From positions 1 to 20,370 of the forward strand of contig CAYXNS010000047.1 in NCBI GenBank assembly GCA_964466315.1: a stretch of 20,370 nucleotides of DNA. Reading direction: 5' to 3'. How positions within the stretch are numbered: the first letter of the stretch is position 1; each line of letters opens with the position of its first letter. Of the stretch, positions 1 to 7,600 are shown piece after piece. This DNA comes from SMWC01 sp964466315 (GTDB lineage: Bacteria > Pseudomonadota > Gammaproteobacteria > Steroidobacterales > Rariloculaceae). The translations under genes were made by a program, and so were the position numbers. Under the pieces are notes generated by a model that worked only from the letters and a program-made list of their open reading frames with translations, was not told the DNA's origin and made no database searches.

Positions 1-71
1 ACAATGACCTAGGACTCTCTCAGTTTGGGTGGTATCGGACTAGGGGGCAGGCCACCCCCACGGACCGAATG

Positions 72-101
72 TACCCCCAGAATATACCCCCATGTACCCC
101 C
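72..101 (-). repeat. GGGGGTA direct repeats, probable integrase-proximal or att arm region
   Basis: On the minus strand GGGGGTA occurs three times (72-78, 85-91, 95-101), with unit starts 13 and 10 bases apart. The stretch lies downstream of the 3' end of the tRNA-Thr gene and in the same orientation. Several GGAC/GTCC words (for example GGACGT at 175-180 and again at 185-190) lie between the repeats and the tRNA. From experience, P4-family tyrosine integrase genes inserted at tRNA 3' ends are often preceded by such repeats. That no integrase is visible is explained if it lies beyond position 1 on the minus strand. The repeats are seen; the role is inferred. No convincing protein-coding gene is present in 1-205. 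Confidence 0.45.
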
Positions 102-205
102 GGCTTGCAATAAATCAGCCTGGACCGCTCAGGACAAAAATGTGGCTTGTTTACTCGTATTTCTGGAAGATCCTGGACGTACAGGGACGTTGCTGGATCT
201 GTGTT

Positions 206-281
206 TGGTGCCGGCAGAGGGATTCGAACCCCCGACTTCATCATTACGAATGATGCGCTCTACCAACTGAGCTATGCCGGC
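206..281 (-). tRNA. thrV/thrW-type: tRNA-Thr (anticodon CGU)
   Basis: The 76-nt gene folds as a full cloverleaf on the minus strand. The acceptor stem is GCCGGCA pairing with TGCCGGC, followed by discriminator A and an encoded CCA (206-208). The D-arm is AGCTCAGTTGGTAGAGC. The anticodon arm is CATCA-TTCGTAA-TGATG with anticodon CGT, which reads the threonine codon ACG. The T-arm contains GGTTCGAATCC. The 3' end faces the left edge of the window, where integrase-associated repeats occur. tRNA 3' ends are frequent integration targets, and the gene itself is intact. Confidence 0.97.
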
Positions 282-374
282 ATTAAGGGTAGATGTGACC
301 AGGCGAGTTATTTTGCCTGAGTTCTAACCGACCTGTCGTCTGCAAGATATCGGGTACATCGTGCGCCGGCAAAA

Positions 375-785
375 CTAGGCCGGGCTGTGTTCTCTCACGC
401 GAACCACGACCTCGACGCCGTCTTGCTCGGTGCCCGGCGGTAGCGGCGTATCGACCTGTATCGAAATCGCTTCCGGCTCGATGTCCATGAGCTCGCCCGA
501 GTCGACATTGTAAAAATGGTGATGCGGTTTGATGGTCGGATCGTAGAACTGCCGCGCGGGATCCACCGTGACGGTTCGTAGAAGACCTCGCTCGCAGAAA
601 CGATTGAGCGTGTTATAGACGGTGGCCTTGGAGATCCTCGAACCCATTGCCCGAACGCCCGCGAGAATCTGGTCGGCCGAAGCATGGTGTGGCCTCGACA
701 GGATTATCTCGGCCACGTCGAGACGCTGCGGTGTCGGCAAGACACCGCAGCTTTCAAGCCGCTGCGCAATCTCGTCTCGGGTCAC
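375..785 (-). CDS. Fur-family transcriptional regulator, Irr/PerR-like
   Basis: A 136-residue DNA-binding repressor of the Fur superfamily, starting at GTG (783-785). The N-terminal winged helix spans about residues 1-80, with the recognition region around ISKATVYNTLNRF (51-63). A His-rich metal-binding hinge follows: H33-H34 and the HHH run at 88-90 in KPHHHFYNVDSGELMDI. The CxxC pairs that hold structural zinc in many Fur/Zur/PerR proteins are absent; the only cysteines are C13 and C64. The HHH motif and the lack of CxxC resemble Irr, a haem/iron-responsive branch, so iron, haem or peroxide sensing is more likely than zinc. The family is sure and the ligand is inferred. It is transcribed alone, divergently from the pilus cluster, and may regulate itself through the palindrome at 801-815. 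Confidence 0.9.
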   Translation of the reverse strand: MTRDEIAQRLESCGVLPTPQRLDVAEIILSRPHHASADQILAGVRAMGSRISKATVYNTLNRFCERGLLRTVTVDPARQFYDPTIKPHHHFYNVDSGELMDIEPEAISIQVDTPLPPGTEQDGVEVVVRVREHSPA

Positions 786-800
786 GGGATCTTTTAAAAA

Positions 801-815
801 TCAGTAACTTGCTGA
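801..815. promoter_or_regulatory. candidate Fur-family operator (7-1-7 palindrome)
   Basis: TCAGTAA-C-TTGCTGA is an inverted repeat with six of seven arm positions matching around one central base. It directly abuts and overlaps the last base of the -10 box of the regulator's promoter and covers the predicted transcription start near 808. Fur, PerR and Zur sites commonly have a 7-1-7 layout, so this could be the autoregulatory operator. The sequence is not a canonical Fur box (GATAATGATAATCATTATC-like). The assignment rests on geometry and location. Confidence 0.4.
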
Positions 816-844
816 GTATAGCGCGCACCAACCTCAGATGACAA
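815..844 (-). promoter_or_regulatory. sigma70 promoter for the Fur-family gene
   Basis: On the minus strand TTGTCA (844-839) is followed after 18 bases by TATACT (820-815). This gives 5/6 matches to TTGACA and 5/6 to TATAAT. The predicted start is near 808, leaving a leader of about 22 nt before the GTG start at 785. Confidence 0.6.
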
Positions 845-996
845 TGCCGCCCAGATAGCCCCTCTCGGCGAACCGCAGCCTCACTAAATCCCGCCGGACT
901 ACCACGATTCTGCGGTCTCAGTCTCATCGAGCCCGGCGTAGCCTGTCGTGAACAGGCAGCCGACGCCTCAATCTACCGTTAGCGTAAACCTCGAAC

Positions 997-1545
997 ATGA
1001 GCGGATTCGCCCCGGGCCAGTATCGTGGCCTCACTCTCTGGGAACTTCTCTGGGTCCTCGCGATCGCAGGGACGATAATGGCCTGGAGCGTACCGGAGTT
1101 CAGCGGCTTTCTACTGAACGCACGCCGCACAGCCGATATCAACGCTTTCGTCACCGCGGTTCAACTCTCGCGAAGCGAAGCCGTGAAACGGGGGCGGCCC
1201 GTGGTGCTGTGCAAGACACTCGACCGTGAGGCTTGCGCTGACAACGGCGTACGGTTCGATTCTGGCTGGATGGTGTTCGTCGACATCGACGACAGCCAGC
1301 TTCCGAGTCGCTCACCGGACGAGGACCTGCTCTTCTTCCACCTGCCGCAGATAGCAGGAACGATCACGGCAAACAGGCGCCTGTTCGAGTTTCGGCCTTT
1401 CGGCTGGCGCAGCACAAACGGCACCGTGACCTTCTGCGACCGGCGCGGCAGCGCCCAGGCACGCGCCGTAATCGTCAGCTATACGGGTAGACCGCGCGTA
1501 TCCGGGCAGGGGCCCGGCGGCCGAAAGCTGGCCTGCGCGGTTTAA
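997..1545 (+). CDS. fimT: FimT/GspH-family type IV pilus pseudopilin (first copy)
   Basis: A 182-residue prepilin-like protein. A short positive leader ends at G11, predicted to be cut by PilD, giving mature L12. Glu16 is at the conserved +5 position, and a hydrophobic helix covers about 12-33. The C-terminal part fits the GspH/FimT domain: paired Cys in CKTLDREAC, the segment FDSGWMVFVD, and a late FCDRRG motif. The N-terminal helix is odd, with Trp at +4 and +8 (LTLWELLW) where family members usually have FTLIELLV. Its place as first gene of a fimT-fimU-pilVWX-pilY1-pilE series matches fimT of P. aeruginosa. It sits 98 bp before the second FimT-like gene. No strong Shine-Dalgarno sequence is visible before the ATG. 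It could equally be called GspH-like; the subunit role is inferred. Confidence 0.85.
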   Translation: MSGFAPGQYRGLTLWELLWVLAIAGTIMAWSVPEFSGFLLNARRTADINAFVTAVQLSRSEAVKRGRPVVLCKTLDREACADNGVRFDSGWMVFVDIDDSQLPSRSPDEDLLFFHLPQIAGTITANRRLFEFRPFGWRSTNGTVTFCDRRGSAQARAVIVSYTGRPRVSGQGPGGRKLACAV

Positions 1546-1605
1546 CATAATGCTCTACCGCCCTCTACCGCTTATCGCTCTACATCGACCGGTCGTCGGA
1601 TCGAT

Positions 1606-1635
1606 TTGGCTCAGCGGAGACGCGCTTCCTATAGT
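1606..1635 (+). promoter_or_regulatory. possible promoter just before fimU
   Basis: TTGGCT (1606-1611), an 18-base spacer and TATAGT (1630-1635) give 4/6 and 5/6 matches to sigma70 elements. The predicted start (about 1641-1643) falls almost on the fimU ATG at 1644, which also lacks a close Shine-Dalgarno sequence. If the promoter is real, the fimU mRNA would be leaderless or nearly so. Weak on sequence alone. Confidence 0.3.
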
Positions 1636-1643
1636 CGTTTGCT

Positions 1644-2276
1644 ATGAACGCGGGGAAACATCGCGGATTCAGCTTGCTGGAACTCATGGTCACGCTACTC
1701 GTCGGCGGCATCGTCCTAGGGCTCGGCGTGCCTAATTTTATGGAATTCCAGCGTAACAACGCCATGATCACTCAGGCGAACGATCTCGTCACCGGGCTCT
1801 ATCTCGCTCGTACCGAGTCCGTTAAACGGCAGGCCCCGGTAACCTTCTGCGCGAGCGCAAACGCAACGATGGCTATACCGACCTGTGGCCTCGGCCCGGA
1901 GATTGGCTACATCGTCTTCGTGGATGATACCGACCCGCTGGTTGTCGCTGGCACCGACGGCAACGCCGTCGTCGATGCTGGGGAGCTTATCTTGATGCAG
2001 CATGCGGCACCGGGCGGCACTATCGGTATCTTTGGCGACAGCCCGTATGTCGCGTTCGGAGTCAATGGCTTTGTCGTCCAACAAGCGCCGGGACAATCCC
2101 TCGGCTCGGCCACTAGCCTGTTGTTCTGTGACGATCGGGGCAACCAGGATACGGGTGGCCGCTCATCGGCACGCGTCGTGAACATCTCGCCAACGGGCCG
2201 TGCCCAGATCATGCAGGATCAACTCGACATCGCGACAGCAGCCGCGCTGACAGGAGCAATCTGCCCCTACCCATAG
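1644..2276 (+). CDS. fimU: FimT/FimU-type minor pilin
   Basis: A 210-residue type IV minor pilin of the GspH/FimT family. The leader MNAGKHRG is followed by mature F9 with Glu13 at +5 (GFSLLELMVT). The hydrophobic N-terminal helix ends near VPNFMEF. The globular part shows the GspH pattern: ARTESVKRQAPVTFC, a Cys pair around CASANATMAIPTC, GYIVFVDD, and LLFCDDRG near the C-terminus. In P. aeruginosa FimU belongs to the FimU-PilV-PilW-PilX-PilE tip complex that primes pilus assembly with PilY1. The gene order here supports the same role. pilV follows after 13 bases. The start is fixed by the prepilin leader. Confidence 0.9.
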   Translation: MNAGKHRGFSLLELMVTLLVGGIVLGLGVPNFMEFQRNNAMITQANDLVTGLYLARTESVKRQAPVTFCASANATMAIPTCGLGPEIGYIVFVDDTDPLVVAGTDGNAVVDAGELILMQHAAPGGTIGIFGDSPYVAFGVNGFVVQQAPGQSLGSATSLLFCDDRGNQDTGGRSSARVVNISPTGRAQIMQDQLDIATAAALTGAICPYP

Positions 2277-2289
2277 GAAATACCATTCA

Positions 2290-2751
2290 ATGCTCGAACC
2301 AAGAAAAAAACAAAAAGGGTTCACACTCGTAGAGTCGATGGTCTCGCTCGTCGTGTTATCGGTCGGCATGATCGGTATCGCTGCGCTCTACGCTCAGGGA
2401 CTCGGCGCCGGTCGCTCGGCCCTCTACCGGACACAGGCCGTCAACCTCGTCGCCGACATGGCGGATCGGATTCGAGCCAACCGTCTCGCACTCGCCACCT
2501 ATGCCGGCCCGGCGAATAACAACGGCTGCGATCCATCGGGTGGTGGCGTCGACTGCACGCCGGCCGAGATGGCGGGTCATGACCTGTTTCTCTGGGAGCA
2601 ACAGGTCCAGGCACAACTCCCCGACGGCCAATCTCTGATCCAGTTCAACGGCGGCACCCTGCCGCCGAGTTACACGATTCAGGTCTCCTGGATCGAGGTC
2701 GGGCAAGGCACCGTATCCCATCAAAGCGTGATTCAGGTACTGCAAACATGA
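2290..2751 (+). CDS. pilV: type IV pilus minor pilin PilV
   Basis: A 153-residue minor pilin. The basic leader (MLEPRKKQKG) is cut before F11, with Glu15 at +5 in GFTLVESMVSLVVLSVGMIGIAAL, a hallmark of the PilV/GspI N-terminus. The conserved segment around TQAVNLVADMADRIRANR follows at about 51-68. A Cys pair (GCDPSGGGVDC) could form a disulphide in the periplasm. A Shine-Dalgarno-like AGGAAA overlaps the fimU stop, 10 bases before the ATG. The end overlaps the pilW start by four bases (ATGA), indicating translational coupling. The expected role is in the pilus-tip priming complex. Confidence 0.92.
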   Translation: MLEPRKKQKGFTLVESMVSLVVLSVGMIGIAALYAQGLGAGRSALYRTQAVNLVADMADRIRANRLALATYAGPANNNGCDPSGGGVDCTPAEMAGHDLFLWEQQVQAQLPDGQSLIQFNGGTLPPSYTIQVSWIEVGQGTVSHQSVIQVLQT

Positions 2752-3767
2752 GGAATATAGGACACACGATCAAACGAGTTCGCGGTGTCACACTCGTCGA
2801 ACTCATGGTGGCACTCTCGATCGGATCTTTTCTGATGATTGGCGCCGTGACGGTATTTATGCAGAGCAAAACGGCATTCCGTGTCACGGAATCGGTATCG
2901 CGCCTACAAGAGAATGCCCGGTTCGTGCTCGACGCAATGGAACCTGACATTCGCATGGCAAGCTACTTCGGACTCACTTCCCGCTCGAGCAAGGTTCAGG
3001 GCCGAGCGACATCTCAAGAGCCCATCCCCGCAGGCCTCAATGTCGGCAATGACTGCGGCGCCAACTGGTCCATTAACGTCGCTCAAGAAGTTGGCGGAAC
3101 CAATAATGGATATGGATGGACGTGCCCGGCGTTCGCCAACTCTCCACAACTTACGGCGGATACGTTCGTCTTGCGCCGCGTCAGCGAGGATCCGGTAGCT
3201 CCTCCACTGGACAATGGCGCACTGCATCTACAGTCGGCTCGATTTCAGGATAGTCAGCTCTTCGTGGGTTCGATCCTTCCAGGGGGCTTTCTACCGATGA
3301 CTTCACAAACGCATAGTTTCATCGTCAACGGCTACTACGTCAGTACGAGCTCGTCTCTCGATACGCCCGGCAATAACGTGCCATCGTTACGTATGAAGAC
3401 GCTCGTCGGCGGCGCACTCGGACCGCGAATCGTCGATCAGGAAGTGCTGCCGGGCGTCGAAGATTTTCAAGTTCAGTTCGGCATCGATACGGATGTCGTC
3501 GGTGCTCCCACGAGAGGCTCGATCAACCGGTACGTAAACGCGGACGACCCTATCTTGAATCCGCAGACCCCCGGCTTCGATCCCGATACCACGGTTCTGG
3601 CGGTCCGAATCTGGGTGCGGCTGCGCGCTCAGCGGCCCGAGAACGGCTTCACGGACACAGCGAGCTACATCTATGCAGATCAGAACGTGCTTGCGCCCAA
3701 TGATCAATTCCGCCGGACCGTAGTCTCGAAAACCATTTATCTGCGCAACGCGAGAACACCAGTCTGA
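2748..3767 (+). CDS. pilW: type IV pilus minor pilin PilW
   Basis: A 339-residue protein, large for a pilin and typical for PilW. The leader ends at G13 and the mature chain begins with V14; Glu18 is at +5 (GVTLVELMVALSIGSF). After the helix comes the PilW-type segment FRVTESVSRLQENARFVLDAMEPDIRMASYFG, then a long beta-rich globular domain. The segment VLPGVEDFQVQFGID and the late AVRIWVRLRAQRPE are characteristic of PilW family proteins. Cysteines in GNDCG and WTCPAF may pair. It overlaps pilV by four bases and its TGA shares one base with the pilX ATG (TGATG), so the three genes are probably translated as a unit. It likely bridges pilin-like subunits in the PilY1-capped tip. Confidence 0.92.
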   Translation: MRNIGHTIKRVRGVTLVELMVALSIGSFLMIGAVTVFMQSKTAFRVTESVSRLQENARFVLDAMEPDIRMASYFGLTSRSSKVQGRATSQEPIPAGLNVGNDCGANWSINVAQEVGGTNNGYGWTCPAFANSPQLTADTFVLRRVSEDPVAPPLDNGALHLQSARFQDSQLFVGSILPGGFLPMTSQTHSFIVNGYYVSTSSSLDTPGNNVPSLRMKTLVGGALGPRIVDQEVLPGVEDFQVQFGIDTDVVGAPTRGSINRYVNADDPILNPQTPGFDPDTTVLAVRIWVRLRAQRPENGFTDTASYIYADQNVLAPNDQFRRTVVSKTIYLRNARTPV

Positions 3768-4237
3768 TGATTACAAAACACATGATTTCCCCCGCCCGCG
3801 CAGCTCAAAGCGGCGCCGCTCTTGTCGTCGGACTCGTCTTACTCATGATCTTGACAGTACTCGGCATCTCCGGAATGAACACGGCAGCACTGGAACTCAC
3901 GATGGCGAGTAATGCCCAGTTCCATCAGGACGCGTTCCAGGCCGCGGAAACGGGCATCGACCTCGCTATATCGGGCGGCCAGCTCGGTCCTGCCATCAGC
4001 GGGCCCGGCGTCATGCTACCACCCACGGCACTCGGCGGCGGTAGCTCCTCAACGCAGGCGGTCACGACATTCCAGCTTGCAACTCCCGTACCCGATCGTG
4101 CTTTCAGCCTGGGCGTCGGCACAACCGGCTCAGTGCAGGCGTATCACTTCGACATCGTTGCTCAGGGAACGGGCCCACGGAATGCGACGTCCACGCACAC
4201 ACAAAGTGTCTATGTCATGGGACCCGGGGGACTCTAA
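3767..4237 (+). CDS. pilX: type IV pilus assembly protein PilX
   Basis: A 156-residue membrane-anchored minor subunit. The N-terminus is typical for PilX rather than classical pilins: QSGAALVVGLVLLMILTVLGISGMNTAALELTMASN, with a single hydrophobic helix at about residues 16-37 and no aromatic-start cleavage site. This is followed by the family segment AFQAAETGIDLAI. The rest is small and rich in Gly, Ala and Thr. It is 1-base coupled to pilW on one side and to the unknown secreted gene on the other (TAATG). In P. aeruginosa PilX works with PilV, PilW and PilY1 in initiation and tip formation. Confidence 0.88.
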   Translation: MITKHMISPARAAQSGAALVVGLVLLMILTVLGISGMNTAALELTMASNAQFHQDAFQAAETGIDLAISGGQLGPAISGPGVMLPPTALGGGSSSTQAVTTFQLATPVPDRAFSLGVGTTGSVQAYHFDIVAQGTGPRNATSTHTQSVYVMGPGGL

Positions 4238-4623
4238 TGGCTAATTTTCGTTCACGAAAACCGCGCATCGCTCAGGCAGCAATCGTAATGTCGATTCTTA
4301 CGCTGGCCTCGGCAACGAACGTATGGGCGTATCGAATTATCAAACAACTCGAAGATGCCTACGAACTCGCTCTGGATGAAATCAGGCTGCCACAGAGTGA
4401 GACCGGGTCAGTCAGCATCCGAGCGTGTGAGGAGTGCGATACGACGTTTCTGAGCGTAACGACAACAACCAAATACCAACGGGACGGCGTGGAGATGAAG
4501 CTGAACGAGTTCATCGAGGCGGTAAAAGAATCTCGGAGCTTAGACAGCGGCGCCCGGCGCGCCTTGATCTACGTGTTTTTCGATATTGAATCAATGCGAG
4601 TCAAAAGAATTGAACTTGACTAG
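4237..4623 (+). CDS. unknown secreted CxxC protein inside the pilus operon
   Basis: A 128-residue protein that I do not recognise as a named family. A basic N-terminus and hydrophobic stretch (about 11-27) end in VWA at 29-31, a good signal peptidase I site, so it is probably periplasmic. The mature part begins with a charged segment predicted helical (IIKQLEDAYELALDEIRL). A Cys-x-x-Cys pair follows (C64, C67 in RACEECDTT), then a Thr-rich strand region and a compact C-terminal segment ending IESMRVKRIELD. The ATG overlaps the pilX TAA by one base and pilY1 follows within 66 bp, so co-translation with the pilus tip genes is very likely. P. aeruginosa has pilY2 in this operon, but after pilY1; orthology is not evident. 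A role in PilY1/minor-pilin folding or assembly is only a guess from position. Confidence 0.8.
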   Translation: MANFRSRKPRIAQAAIVMSILTLASATNVWAYRIIKQLEDAYELALDEIRLPQSETGSVSIRACEECDTTFLSVTTTTKYQRDGVEMKLNEFIEAVKESRSLDSGARRALIYVFFDIESMRVKRIELD

Positions 4624-4689
4624 CTCAGCCGCTAGTTGCCAACGGCACCTGTGCGGAGTGATGGCTTCACTAGGCGAAGAGTGCGTGCT

Positions 4690-7600
4690 ATGACCGTTAC
4701 GACCAACCGTTGCGTCTGGCTGTTAGTGGGAACGCTATGGATGGTGGTATCCGGCTTACCGGCGACTGCGGATGATACAGAGCTATTCGTGTCGGATACG
4801 GATTTACCGCAAAGCAGTGGTCGGCCCAATGTGCTCCTTATATTGGATACCTCAGGTAGCATGAGGAGTGAGGTTCTCGCGCAACCGCCCTATGACCCAA
4901 CAATCACTTACGATGGTAGCTGTGATGCAAGCCGCGTCTATTGGCGGTCGAATGTAGGGGATCCACCAGTTTGTGCGACAAATCGATGGATCGATCATTC
5001 GGCGCTCGTCTGTGATGCAGCGATCAGTTCGTTCTCGAGCGGTGCCGGCTACTACAGCGATCAGATGGCCCAGTACGATCCCGGTGCAGCAGACCAATGG
5101 ACGCACGTCGAACAGGAACATAAGGCGCGACTCGTGGAATGCGAGGACGATCGTGGGCTACATGGTGACGGCTCTGGCGGCCCTGCCGTCTACGCCCAGG
5201 ACGGAGACGATGACAGGCCCTGGAGCGATAACGCGCTTGACGAAGTGAGCTGGGGACAGACCCCGACCGATCTAACCTACACGGTCTACGACGGCAATTA
5301 TCTAAACTGGTTCTACGGGCCGACTAACACATCGACTCGAATCCAGGTCCTGAAAGATGTCGCAACGAACCTTCTAAGCACGCTCAATAATGTCAACGTG
5401 GGACTCATGCGATTTAATGAGTCCGAAGGTGGCCCGGTGATTCACGCGATAGAAGATATCTCCACTGCTCGAGATTCGATACACGCCACGATCAGCGATC
5501 TTCCGGCATCAGGTACGACCCCCCTCTCGGAAACTCTTTACGAGGCAGGCCAGTACTACGCGGGCAGACAAGTCGATTTTGGCAACGCTGGCGAACCCCA
5601 GGTTTCAGTGCTCAGCAGTCGTAGGCCCGATAACTACGACATTTATGATTCGCCTTTTGAATTTGGGTGTCAGAAGAACTTTGCCATATTGCTCTCAGAT
5701 GGAGTACCTAACAATGACGTCAGTGCGGATACCAAGATTCCAGCGCTACCTGGCTTTAGCGACCTAGTTGGAGCCGACTGTGACGGCGGCGGCGATGGGG
5801 CTTGTCTCGATGACATGGCCGCCTATCTCTTCGAAGCCGATCTGGATCCAGATCTTCCAGGACAACAAAATATCATCACTCACACGATCGGCTTCACGAT
5901 CGATTTGCCCTTGTTGGCGACGACAGCCGCGCGAGGTGGCGGATCTTATTCGACGGCCAATGATACCGCCTCGCTGTTGACAGCCCTGACGAATATCGTG
6001 ATCTCTGTCTTGTCCACCCAGACATCTTTCACAGCACCGACTGTAAGCGTCGATAACTTTAATCGAACACGAACACTAAACGACCTGTACCTAACCGTCT
6101 TCGAAGCGTCCGGAAACGCGCATTGGCCGGGGAATCTCAAGAAATATCGTCTGAGTGCATCTGATGGAACGATTCTCGACGCCAATGGCGACTCGGCCGT
6201 CGATCCCGAGACAGGTGCATTCCACTCGAACTCTCGAAGCTTCTGGTCACCCACTACCGACGGCGCCAACGTTGCGTTGGGAGGCGCCGCGAACCGGTTA
6301 CCGGACCCGGCATCGCGAGAGGTTTACACCTACCTGGGCAACGCCCTGCTGACCGACTCGGCCAATCGGATTCATGACACCAACGGCGCTATCGACGATG
6401 ATCTGCTCGGCATCGGGAACGCCGACGATCCAAATCGAAGTGACGTGATCGACTTTATTCGCGGCGTCGACGTAACCGATACGAACCAGAACGGCAATCG
6501 TACCGAGCCGCGATACCAGATGGGCGACCCGCTGCATGCGAACCCCGTATCGATCGTATATGGCGGGTCGCTGGCTAATCCGGATGTGAACGATGCTGTC
6601 GTGTATTTCTCGACAAACGACGGCCATCTGCACGCCATCGACCCAGCAACGGGTATCGAAAAATGGGCGTTCATCCCTCCGGAGTTCCTGTCAGATCAGG
6701 TCTTACTTTATCGGAACGAACCAGTATCCAACAAACACTACGGTGTCGACGGCAACATGCAGGTTCAGATTCTTGCGGACAATAATGGCGTTATCGAGCC
6801 GGGTATCGGGGAGAAAGTGTATCTCTACTTCGGGATGCGCCGTGGCGGAGCGCTCTACTATGCCCTGGATGTCACGATCCCAGAGTCGCCGAGACTCATG
6901 TGGAAATCCGACGCCGTTGATCTCCCCGGGCTCGGCCAGACCTGGTCGACGCCGATACCGACACGCCTGAATATTCAGGGTGCAACGCAGAATCCGGACA
7001 AGATGGTCCTCGCAATCGGTGGCGGCTACGACCCGAGCCAGGACAACGACAACGGCAGTACCGACAACTCAGGTAATGCAATCTACATCGTCGACTCCGT
7101 CAGCGGCGAGCTACTCTGGCACACCAGTGATGCCAACGCCGACCGCGACCTGGCAGGCATGCAGTATTCCTTCCCATCCGATCTCAAGGTCATCGACCTC
7201 AACGCCGACACCTTCGCCGACCGCATCTACGCATCGGACATGGGTGGTCAAGTCTGGCGTTTCGATGTCTTTAATGGCCAAACGGCCAGTAGTCTAGTCA
7301 ACGGCGGCATCATCGCGCAGCTAGGCGGCGCGCCTGAAACCGTGCCGGATGTTGCCGATAACCGGCGCTTCTACTATTCACCAGACGTCGCCTTGGTCAA
7401 CGACGACAACAACAGCTTCCTGCATCTCGGTATCGGTTCTGGTCACCGAGCCCATCCGAACGGTACGCTCAATCAAGACCGTTTCTATGCGTTACGTGAC
7501 TACAATGCATTCGGCGGACGCACCCAGACCGACTACGACGCGGCTACTCCGGTCCGTGATGACGATCTCGTCGATATAACCGATGACATCGCGACGAATG

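Noticed and set aside
25..270. 81-residue plus-strand open frame and a 74-residue minus-strand frame over the left edge
   Set aside because: Both run through the tRNA-Thr gene, have no recognisable protein pattern, and the region is better explained by repeats next to a tRNA.
282..374. Promoter for tRNA-Thr or a terminator for the Fur-family gene
   Set aside because: Candidate -10 words (AAAATA) lack a matching -35, and the CAGGC/GCCTG arms are short with no T tract.
4636..4689. Upstream TTG start for pilY1
   Set aside because: It would add 18 residues in front of a clear signal peptide. ATG 4690 has the expected signal sequence at the very N-terminus.
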